From Desulfomicrobium sp. (GTDB taxonomy: Bacteria > Desulfobacterota > Desulfovibrionia > Desulfovibrionales > Desulfomicrobiaceae): a DNA stretch of 11,759 nucleotides. The notes under the pieces were generated by a model. The model saw only the letters and a program-made list of their open reading frames with translations, was not told the origin of the DNA and made no database searches. Positions 6,563-11,759 of the stretch are shown piece after piece; the first letter of the stretch is position 1, and the number at the start of each line of letters is the position of its first letter. Location of the stretch: contig DPKT01000132.1 in NCBI GenBank assembly GCA_003542385.1, positions 1 through 11,759 of the forward strand. Reading direction: 5' to 3'. The translations under genes were made by a program, and so were the position numbers.

Positions 6563-7596
6563 GCGACCTCCTCGCACAGGGTGTAGTCCATGGTCCGCCG
6601 CCGGGGGGTGAAGCCGGCCTTCTGCACCAGGGCGCGCAGTTCGGCCTCGGGCAGGCGGAAGTGCACGCCCGTGGCCGCCACGACGTTCTCCTCCAGCATG
6701 GTCGAGCCCATGTCGTTGGCGCCCCACAGCAGGGCCAGCTGGCCGACCATGGGCCCCTGCGTGACCCAGGAGGCCTGGATGTTGTCGATGTTGTCGAGAT
6801 AGAGGCGGCACAGGGCCAGGAACTTGAGGTACTCGTGGGACGAGGTCTCGGGCATCGGCATGCGCGTGTTGCGGGGCTGGAAGGTCCAGGGGATGAAGGC
6901 CGTGAAGCCGCCCGTGCGGTCCTGCAGGTCTCGCAGGCGGTCGAGGTGCTCCATGCGCTGGTCGAAGGTCTCGCCCTGGCCGAACATCATGGTCGCCGTG
7001 GTGCGCATGCCCAGGCCGTGGGCCGTCTCCATGACCGAGAGCCACTGGTCGGCCGAGCACTTGCGCGGGGAGACGCGGTCTCTGACCTCGTCGACCAGGA
7101 TTTCGGCTCCGCCGCCGGGCATTGAGTCGAGGCCGGCCGCGCGCAGTTCCGTCAGGATGTCGGCCACGGGGCGCGACTCCCTGCCGCTCAGGTAGAAAAT
7201 TTCCGAAGGCGAGAAGCCGTGCACAGCCACCTGCGGGAAACTCGCCTTCAGAGCCCGCAGGAGGTCCGCGTACCAGGCCAGGGGCAGGTCGGGGTTCATG
7301 CCGCCCTGCAGGAGAATCTGATAGCCGCCCAGATCCACGGTTTCCTGCACCTTGGCCAGGATCTCGTCCGTGGACAGGACGTAGCCGCCCTCGTCGCCCG
7401 GGCCCTTGAAGAATGCGCAGAACTTGCAGCCCGAGACGCAGACGTTGGTGTAGTTGATGTTGCGGTCGACGATGTAAGTCACGATCCCTTCCGGGTGCAT
7501 GTCCATGCGCCGGCTGTGGCCGAGTGCCCCCAGGGTGAAGACGTCGTGCATGTCCCAGACGTATCGTGCTTCGCTTCGTTGCATGCGGGTTTTCAT
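6559..7596 (-). CDS. mqnC: Cyclic dehypoxanthine futalosine synthase MqnC (radical SAM)
   Basis: This 345-residue radical SAM enzyme cyclises dehypoxanthine futalosine to the cyclic form in the futalosine route to menaquinone, in the cytoplasm. The [4Fe-4S] motif is C53-x3-C57-x2-C60 in NVCVSGCKFCAFF. Further MqnC markers are YIVDRNINYTNVC (41-53), LLQGGMNPDLP (95-105), LPGGGAEIL-like SMPGGGAEIL (158-167), FIPWTFQPRNT (234-244), SWVTQGP (276-282) and NDMGSTMLEENVV (294-306). The related enzyme MqnE has a different N-terminal motif, so MqnC is preferred. The ATG at 7596 has AAGGA six bases upstream. It is the first gene of the minus-strand unit and overlaps the M24 peptidase start by four bases. 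The other mqn genes are not in the window. Confidence 0.94.
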   Translation of the reverse strand: MKTRMQRSEARYVWDMHDVFTLGALGHSRRMDMHPEGIVTYIVDRNINYTNVCVSGCKFCAFFKGPGDEGGYVLSTDEILAKVQETVDLGGYQILLQGGMNPDLPLAWYADLLRALKASFPQVAVHGFSPSEIFYLSGRESRPVADILTELRAAGLDSMPGGGAEILVDEVRDRVSPRKCSADQWLSVMETAHGLGMRTTATMMFGQGETFDQRMEHLDRLRDLQDRTGGFTAFIPWTFQPRNTRMPMPETSSHEYLKFLALCRLYLDNIDNIQASWVTQGPMVGQLALLWGANDMGSTMLEENVVAATGVHFRLPEAELRALVQKAGFTPRRRTMDYTLCEEVA

Positions 7597-7630
7597 GGGC
7601 GATCCTTGTGATGACGTTGTGCTGGCCGAA

Positions 7631-7660
7631 GTGCTAGCCCCGGGCGGGCCGAGAGGTCAA
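7631..7660 (-). promoter_or_regulatory. Possible promoter of the mqnC unit
   Basis: On the minus strand TTGACC (7655-7660) is separated by 18 bases from TAGCAC (7631-7636), which would give a leader of roughly 28 bases before the mqnC ATG. The -35 is good and the -10 poor, so this is a candidate only. It lies in the divergent gap shared with the YkgJ-type gene. Confidence 0.35.
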
Positions 7661-7722
7661 GGGCCGGGCCTTGCCAAAGGCGGCCCCTTGTGGTTGAAGT
7701 CGGGGCCACGCGAGGAACGAAC

Positions 7723-8190
7723 ATGACCATATCCGTATTCGACTGCCGCATGTGCGGCCACTGCTGCCAGGGCCGGGGAGGCATCGTGGCTTCGGCCCCG
7801 GAACAGGAACGCCTGGCCGCATTCCTGGGCCTTGACGTCGCCCAGTTCCGCGAGCGCTACACCGAGCCCCAGGGCAAGAAGACGGTCCTGCGTTGCGGCG
7901 ACGACGGCTACTGCGTCTTCTTCGACCGCGACAAGGCCTGCACCGTGCATCCGGCCAAACCCGACGTCTGCCGCGCCTGGCCGTTTTTCCGCGGCAACCT
8001 GGCCGACGCCGTGAGCTGGGAGCTGGCCCAGGACTACTGCCCGGGCATCGTGGCCGAGAGCGGGCATGCCGAGTTCGTTCGCGTCGGCCTGGCCTACGTG
8101 CAAGACACCGGCCTGGCCAAGAGCGGCCGCGAGGACGAGGCCGGCGCCCTGCGCGTCGCCGATCTGTGCGGGAAGACGGAAGAGAGCTGA
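7723..8190 (+). CDS. YkgJ-family cysteine-cluster protein
   Basis: This 155-residue protein matches the YkgJ (zinc- or iron-binding, UPF0153-like) family. The N-terminal motif is [12 protein letters not shown] (C8, C11, C14, C15). Later cysteines are C58 and C64, then C73 and C83 in the block [19 protein letters not shown], and C106 (QDYCPG). This pattern is thought to hold an iron-sulfur or zinc site, but the biochemical role of the family is not established. The ATG at 7723 has GAGGA six bases upstream; an in-frame GTG at 7690 would add 11 residues with no ribosome site. The stop overlaps the start of the J-protein gene as TGATG, so the two are probably made together. Confidence 0.88.
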   Translation: MTISVFDCRMCGHCCQGRGGIVASAPEQERLAAFLGLDVAQFRERYTEPQGKKTVLRCGDDGYCVFFDRDKACTVHPAKPDVCRAWPFFRGNLADAVSWELAQDYCPGIVAESGHAEFVRVGLAYVQDTGLAKSGREDEAGALRVADLCGKTEES

Positions 8191-8933
8191 TGCGCCTGTC
8201 CGAGTGCTATTCCCTGCTGGAGGTTTCGCCCGGCGCGACCCTCGACGAGATCAAGGCCAGCTACCGCCGCCTCGCCTTCAGGTACCATCCGGACCTGAAC
8301 CCCGGCGACGCGCGCGCGGCCCAGCGTTTCACCCGTCTGAACGAAGCCTACGTGCTGCTGAAGAAGAACCTGGAACGTCCGGCCGAGCCCGAGGGCGATG
8401 CCGAGGGCGGGCGGCGCTACAGCGCCGAGACCATCCGCCAGGAAGAGGAGGCCAAGATCAAGCGCGGCGGCCGCCCCTACGGAGGGTTCTCGGCCAGGCA
8501 GGAGGAGGTGCTGCGGGACATCCTGAACGACCCCTTCGCCAAGCAGGTCTTCGAGGACATCTTCAGCAGGCTCAAGCGCGGCATGGAGCCCGGCACGGAA
8601 CCTGCCGAACCCATCCGGACGAAAAGCCTCAAGGTGAAATGGGGTGAGCGCGCCCTGAATTTCAATCTGGGCCGGGGGCTCGTGGCCTCGGTCAAGGACT
8701 GGGCGGCGCGCCAGCTCGACGACAGCCAGACCGTGCGCATGCCCGCCCGCTCCCTCATCCCCGGCACGACCCTGCGCGTGCAGATCAAACACCGATTCAG
8801 CCCGGAGCCGCGCACCATCGACGTGACCCTGCCCCCCGACTTCGTGGTCGGCAGGCCCATCCGCCTGCGCGGGATGGGGCGCCGGTTGGGTCCGTGGCGG
8901 GGCGACCTCTACCTGCGCTTCCTGGCCGTCTGA
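8190..8933 (+). CDS. DnaJ-like J-domain protein with reduced C-terminal domain
   Basis: This 247-residue protein starts with a full J domain (about 4-62) containing the HPD tripeptide at 33-35 ([10 protein letters not shown]), which stimulates Hsp70 (DnaK) ATPase. A charged middle region (about 65-150) has neither the Gly/Phe-rich stretch nor the cysteine zinc repeats of classical DnaJ. The last 95 residues or so resemble a DnaJ C-terminal substrate-binding beta domain, ending in [19 protein letters not shown] and WRGDLYLRF. It is thus a short zinc-finger-less co-chaperone, not DnaJ itself. The ATG overlaps the stop of the YkgJ-type gene by one base, suggesting a dedicated pair in which the J protein may help fold or load the cysteine protein or its client. 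The transcript ends at a strong hairpin at 8945-8976. Confidence 0.87.
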   Translation: MRLSECYSLLEVSPGATLDEIKASYRRLAFRYHPDLNPGDARAAQRFTRLNEAYVLLKKNLERPAEPEGDAEGGRRYSAETIRQEEEAKIKRGGRPYGGFSARQEEVLRDILNDPFAKQVFEDIFSRLKRGMEPGTEPAEPIRTKSLKVKWGERALNFNLGRGLVASVKDWAARQLDDSQTVRMPARSLIPGTTLRVQIKHRFSPEPRTIDVTLPPDFVVGRPIRLRGMGRRLGPWRGDLYLRFLAV

Positions 8934-8944
8934 ACAAAACCGAA

Positions 8945-8976
8945 GGGGCCCGGAGTTCGTTCGAACTCCGGGCCCC
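8945..8976. terminator. Bidirectional terminator between J protein and lolA
   Basis: A perfect 14-bp stem (8945-8958 with 8963-8976) and a GTTC loop sits between the convergent stops at 8933 and 8983. The plus side is followed by T-rich GTTGTCTCATTCTT. The minus side gives TTCGGTTTTGTT, a good U-rich tail for lolA. Confidence 0.88.
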
Positions 8977-8982
8977 GTTGTC

Positions 8983-9633
8983 TCATTCTTCCTTCAGCCC
9001 TTCGATGATCTCCGTCCCCTTGGGCGGGACCAGGGTGAACTCCTTCTCGTCCACGGGTACGTCGAGCTCCAGACCCGTCAGTTCGAGTTCGTTCACGTTG
9101 CCGAAGAAATCCACCAGCTTGATGCGCTCCATGATGTCCTGACCCGGCCGCACCCAGACCTCGCCCTCCACCAGATTCGGCTCGGGCTCCTTGGGGATGA
9201 GCTTGAGGTGGCGGAATTCGCCGTCCATGCCCATGTCCTGGACCTTGAAATCGTCCTTGAGGTTGGCTTCGCCGGACAGGAAGCGGATCATGGTCTTGGA
9301 GCTCAGGACCTGCTCCACCGTGTAGCGGTAGACCGTCTCCTCGTCGGGGAAGTATTCCCAGACCGTGTCCTTGCCGATGATGAGCAGTTCGTTTTCGGGG
9401 CTGGTCGTTTCCCAGCGGATGAAGCGGGGCCGCGCGAAGGCGATGTTGCCCAGGCGCTCCTGGACCTCCCGGCTGGAGGCGTTGGTCAGCTTCTGCAGGA
9501 AAAAGCCGCGGAAGGACTGCAGCGAATCGTAGCGCTGCTGAATCCTGTCCGTCAGGTCGTCGGCCTGCGCGCCCAAGGCGCCTCCCAGCACGATGGCCAG
9601 GGCGAAAAGAATGTTGATGATATGTCGAGGCAC
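8983..9633 (-). CDS. lolA: Outer-membrane lipoprotein carrier protein LolA
   Basis: This 216-residue secreted protein carries lipoproteins through the periplasm from the LolCDE complex to the outer membrane. Residues 1-24 form a signal peptide ending AQA before DDLTDRIQQRYDSLQSF. The mature part has the LolA pattern: LQSFRGFFLQKLTNASSREV (about 38-57), a following beta block ARPRFIRWETTSP (67-79), LIIGKDTVWEYFP (84-96), and regular beta strands to the end (VEGEVWVRPGQDIMERIKLVDFFGN). I use the GTG at 9633 because GGGAGGT (9638-9644) lies just upstream and the signal peptide then starts normally. An ATG at 9669 would add 12 residues with no ribosome site. It shares a terminator with the convergent J-protein gene and a 103-base divergent gap with the MFS gene. 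The neighbours LolB or FtsK are not seen. Confidence 0.9.
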   Translation of the reverse strand: MPRHIINILFALAIVLGGALGAQADDLTDRIQQRYDSLQSFRGFFLQKLTNASSREVQERLGNIAFARPRFIRWETTSPENELLIIGKDTVWEYFPDEETVYRYTVEQVLSSKTMIRFLSGEANLKDDFKVQDMGMDGEFRHLKLIPKEPEPNLVEGEVWVRPGQDIMERIKLVDFFGNVNELELTGLELDVPVDEKEFTLVPPKGTEIIEGLKEE

Positions 9634-9637
9634 GTGA

Positions 9638-9644
9638 ACCTCCC
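9638..9644 (-). promoter_or_regulatory. Shine-Dalgarno deciding the lolA GTG start
   Basis: The minus strand reads GGGAGGT-TCAC-GTG. This strong site favours the GTG at 9633 over the ATG 36 bases upstream, which lacks a ribosome site. Confidence 0.7.
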
Positions 9645-9736
9645 GGTTTGTGTTGATTTTGCGGTTCATTGCACGTATCGGATGTTCCCTTTACGCCAGT
9701 CGGGCGAATACAAACTTTCCTTGCAGTTGTTAAGCC

Positions 9737-10924
9737 ATGAACCCAGCCCCTGAAAAAATATCCCCCTTCGCCCCGTCCCTGCCGGCCCTGACGCTGCTGA
9801 CCACGGTCTTCTTCGCCAACTTCCTGGCCCGGACCCTCTTCGGCCCCCTGCTCCTGCCCATCTCCGACCACCTCGGCCGCAGCCTGGCCGCCAGCGCCAA
9901 CCTCTTCATCTTCCTCTCGGGCGGCTACAGCCTCGCGGTGCTCTGCGCGGGCTTCGTCTCGGCGCGCCTCGGGCACAAGGGAACCATCGTCGCCTCGGTG
10001 GCCTGCATCGGCCTGGGCCTCCTGGGCCTCGCGGGCTGCGACTCGTTTTTCGGCTTCTCGGTCTGGATCCTGCTCATGGGCGCCGGGGCCGGGCTGTACA
10101 TGCCCTCGGGCGTGGTGACCATCACCGAGGTCACGCCCACGGCCCACTGGGGGCAGGCCTTCGCCGTGCATGAAATGGCCCCGAACCTGGCCTTCATCGC
10201 CTCGCCCCTGGTGGCCGAAGCCTTCATGGGCTCGGCCGGATACCCGGCCCTGTTCCGGCTGCTCGGCGCGCTGTGCCTGCTCTTGGCGGCCGTCTACGCC
10301 CTGCGTGGCCCGCGCACGGTGCGGCCGGGCATGCCCCCGGTCCTTCGAAACGTCAAGGTCATCGTCACCCGGCCGGCCTTCTGGATCATGGTCCTGCTCT
10401 TCGTGCTGGCCGTGGGCGTGGAGGTCGGCGTCTACAACCTCGTGCCGGCCTTCCTGGTGCAGGAAAAAGGCGTCGGCCGCGAGACGGCCAACATCATTCT
10501 GGGCTGCTCGCGCATCGCCTCACTGGCCTTCCTGCCCGCCACGGGCTGGATCATCCGCCGCATCGGCTACCGCCGCACCCTGGCCCTGTGCCTCGTCGGC
10601 ACCGGCGCGGCCACTGCCCTGTCCGGGTACGGCCCCCTGTGGTGGACCGTGGCCATGCTGACCCTGCAGCCCGTCTTCGTGGTCTGTTTCTTCCCCGTGG
10701 GCTTCGCCGTCCTGTCCCTGGTCTGCCCCAAGGCGACCAACGACCTGTCCGTGTCCCTGACGGTCATGTGCACCTCCGTCATCGGAGCAGGTTTCATGCC
10801 GGCCCTGCTGGCCTGGGGCGGCGAGACCTTCAGCTTCGCCCTGTGCTTCGTCCTTTTCGGCATGGCCATGTGCGCGGCCAGCGCCCTGGCCGTGTCCAGG
10901 CTGCGCATCCCCGAACAGCCCTGA
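9737..10924 (+). CDS. Major facilitator superfamily transporter
   Basis: This 395-residue membrane protein has about 12 hydrophobic segments in two halves. It shows the MFS signature loop twice: GFVSARLGHKG (72-82) after helix 2 and GWIIRRIGYRR (270-280) in the second half. The conserved acidic residue of the first loop is not obvious. Residue patterns such as GAGAGLYMPSGVVTI (115-129) fit helix 4-5 of drug- or organic-anion-type carriers, but the substrate cannot be inferred. The ATG at 9737 has only a weak purine stretch upstream. It is transcribed alone, divergent from lolA across 103 bases. A candidate weak hairpin at 10940-10954 follows the stop but lacks a T tract, so its terminator is unclear. 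Confidence 0.85.
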   Translation: MNPAPEKISPFAPSLPALTLLTTVFFANFLARTLFGPLLLPISDHLGRSLAASANLFIFLSGGYSLAVLCAGFVSARLGHKGTIVASVACIGLGLLGLAGCDSFFGFSVWILLMGAGAGLYMPSGVVTITEVTPTAHWGQAFAVHEMAPNLAFIASPLVAEAFMGSAGYPALFRLLGALCLLLAAVYALRGPRTVRPGMPPVLRNVKVIVTRPAFWIMVLLFVLAVGVEVGVYNLVPAFLVQEKGVGRETANIILGCSRIASLAFLPATGWIIRRIGYRRTLALCLVGTGAATALSGYGPLWWTVAMLTLQPVFVVCFFPVGFAVLSLVCPKATNDLSVSLTVMCTSVIGAGFMPALLAWGGETFSFALCFVLFGMAMCAASALAVSRLRIPEQP

Positions 10925-10939
10925 GACATTCGGCCCGAA

Positions 10940-10954
10940 ATGCCGTGCAGGCAT
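10940..10954. other. Small hairpin after the MFS gene
   Basis: ATGCC-GTGCA-GGCAT forms a 5-bp stem with a 5-base loop, 15 bases after the MFS stop. No T run follows, so it is at best a weak transcription end or RNA-stabilising element. Confidence 0.25.
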
Positions 10955-10960
10955 GATGTC

Positions 10961-10980
10961 ATTCCCGCGAAGGCGGGAAT
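10961..10980. repeat. Dispersed-type palindromic repeat (ATTCCCGC-GAAG-GCGGGAAT)
   Basis: A perfect 8-bp stem with a GAAG loop, set in GTCATTCCCGCGAAGGCGGG and followed by AATCCATGCC. This form, with a GTCATTCCCGC flank and AATCCA tail, is well known from many proteobacterial genomes as an interspersed palindromic repeat. It is also similar to the ATTCCC/GGGAAT ends of neisserial dRS3 elements. Only one complete copy is in the window. It lies in the 208-base gap between the MFS and PilZ genes, which holds no gene. Confidence 0.65.
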
Positions 10981-11008
10981 CCATGCCTTTTCTCGGGAAT
11001 CAACGCCT
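10974..11008. repeat. Imperfect tandem direct repeat, period 20
   Basis: The 15-base string CGGGAATCCATGCCT (10974-10988) recurs as CGGGAATCAACGCCT (10994-11008), 13 of 15 bases equal. The first copy overlaps the right half of the palindromic repeat, so this may be a degenerate end of a neighbouring repeat copy. Confidence 0.4.
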
Positions 11009-11058
11009 GTCCGGCCGCTTCCACCTCCCCGCTTCTCACCGCGAAATCCTTGCGCATG

Positions 11059-11095
11059 AAAAAATCCCCGCGGGAAATTCCTCTCCCGGGGGATT
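11059..11095 (-). terminator. Rho-independent terminator of the PilZ/panB strand
   Basis: Read on the minus strand, AATCCCCCGGGA pairs with TCCCGCGGGGATT, leaving one bulged base and a GAGGAATT loop. It is closed by a run of T residues (A run at 11059-11064 on the plus strand). It lies 38 bases past the PilZ stop. Confidence 0.82.
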
Positions 11096-11132
11096 CCGCT
11101 CCGCCTGCAGCGCGCCGAAGCGGCGCAAAGCC

Positions 11133-11441
11133 TCACTCGTAGCGGGTCCAGCGCAGGGGTTCCACGTACTGCACCCCGACGGCGTAGCCTCCGGTGTGGG
11201 ACGGCACGCACCATTTGACCTTGGCCCGCACGTCGCGCGCCAGGCCGATCAGATCCTGCGGCAGGCGGATCATGACGCTCGCTCCCTTGTCCAGGGCTTC
11301 GGTGTACAGGAAGCACAACCCTCCGCGGCTGAAATTGGAAACCGTGGCCGGGGCCGAGCCGGACGCGAGGGACGTGGATATCTGCACCAGATACTGCTTC
11401 TCGTGGCGCGGCCATTGCCGACGGTTGATCTTGGGCAGCAT
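11133..11441 (-). CDS. Single-domain PilZ protein (putative c-di-GMP receptor)
   Basis: This 102-residue cytoplasmic protein is essentially one PilZ domain. Both c-di-GMP binding motifs are present: R8-QWP-R12 (RxxxR, in NRRQWPRHEK) and N36-F-S38-R-G-G41 (D/NxSxxG). The rest follows the beta-barrel pattern (VMIRLPQDL, VRAKVKWCV, YAVGVQYVEP). It is therefore likely to bind cyclic di-GMP and pass the signal to an unknown partner, as it has no output domain. The ATG at 11441 has an AGGAGGA four bases upstream (11446-11452); an upstream ATG at 11501 would add 20 residues without a ribosome site. It lies 70 bases downstream of panB on the same strand and is followed by a terminator, so it may be read from the panB transcript. 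Confidence 0.88.
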   Translation of the reverse strand: MLPKINRRQWPRHEKQYLVQISTSLASGSAPATVSNFSRGGLCFLYTEALDKGASVMIRLPQDLIGLARDVRAKVKWCVPSHTGGYAVGVQYVEPLRWTRYE

Positions 11442-11511
11442 GCTTTCCTCCTGATGGTGTATGCCGAAAATCTGCGCGGAGCCTAGCAGCGAACGCGACA
11501 AAAGGACAGCC

Positions 11512-11759
11512 TCAGCCGTCCCCGTAAATCCGCTTCAACTCGGCCTCGTTCATGGTGAAGGTATGCTCCGGACCCGGGAACGTCCCCTCCCGCACCTCGC
11601 GGGCGTACGCCCCGACGGCCTCCTTGGCCTTGACGCCCAGCGTCTCGAACTTCTTCACGAACTTGGGCGTGAAACGGTCGAACATGCCCAGGGTGTCGTG
11701 CCAGACCAGCACCTGGCCGTCGCAGGCCGCGCCTGCGCCGATGCCGATGGTCGGGATGG
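11512..11759 (-). CDS. panB: 3-methyl-2-oxobutanoate hydroxymethyltransferase PanB, C-terminal fragment
   Basis: About 82 C-terminal residues are visible; the start lies right of the window. PanB (ketopantoate hydroxymethyltransferase) adds a hydroxymethyl group from methylene-tetrahydrofolate to 2-oxoisovalerate, the first committed step to pantothenate and coenzyme A. The segment [20 protein letters not shown] at the window edge is the highly conserved family block. It is followed by [15 protein letters not shown] and a typical short acidic tail ending RIYGDG. The catalytic region upstream is outside the window. The PilZ gene follows after 70 bases. Confidence 0.93.
   Translation of the reverse strand, partial: IPTIGIGAGAACDGQVLVWHDTLGMFDRFTPKFVKKFETLGVKAKEAVGAYAREVREGTFPGPEHTFTMNEAELKRIYGDG

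Noticed and set aside
6563..7060. N-terminal extension of the M24 frame into mqnC
   Set aside because: The frame is open upstream but is Pro/His/Arg-rich shadow sequence of mqnC; the GTG at 6562 with AGGAGGT is the real start.
8909..10171. 420-residue minus-strand open frame through lolA and the 5' part of the MFS gene
   Set aside because: It crosses the terminator, lolA and the divergent gap in another frame, has low-complexity composition, and conflicts with two well-supported genes.

Overview
The window is GC-rich, tightly packed, ordinary-looking chromosomal DNA. The gene set suggests an anaerobic Gram-negative deltaproteobacterium, most like the Desulfovibrio group: futalosine-route menaquinone synthesis (mqnC), an outer-membrane lipoprotein carrier (lolA), periplasmic disulfide chemistry (two DsbD-type transporters), PanB and PilZ. 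This placement is an inference from gene content and base composition. No rRNA or tRNA gene, CRISPR array, transposase or phage gene is visible.

Layout. 1-321 (+) is the C-terminal end of the HtpX membrane protease, closed by a strong rho-independent terminator. 522-3625 (+) holds two thiol-redox membrane proteins: a full-length DsbD (periplasmic alpha domain, membrane beta domain, C-terminal thioredoxin) and a second protein with a thioredoxin-like CPHC domain ahead of a DsbD/CcdA-like membrane domain. 3676-7596 (-) is one compact transcription unit, read from right to left: mqnC, an M24 metallopeptidase, an NYN-type nuclease-like protein, a hemolysin III/PAQR membrane protein and a small GIY-YIG nuclease. 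Three of its four junctions overlap or nearly touch. 7723-8933 (+) is a divergent two-gene unit, a YkgJ-type cysteine-cluster protein followed by a DnaJ-like J protein, and it ends in a bidirectional terminator shared with the convergent lolA (8983-9633, -). 9737-10924 (+) is a major facilitator transporter. A 208-base gap follows with a dispersed-type palindromic repeat and a terminator for the minus-strand genes to its right: a single-domain PilZ protein and the C-terminal part of panB, which runs off the window.

How the genes work together. The DsbD pair probably moves reducing power from the cytoplasm to periplasmic thiols by two parallel routes. mqnC makes a menaquinone intermediate and is translationally coupled to a peptidase with no known role in that pathway. 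The NYN, HlyIII and GIY-YIG genes are coupled by overlap but have no established common function. YkgJ plus J protein looks like a metal-cluster protein paired with a chaperone. I see no clearly new multi-gene system. The best leads are the second redox transporter, the coupled NYN/HlyIII/GIY-YIG block with a cysteine-bearing NYN protein, and the YkgJ/J-protein pair.
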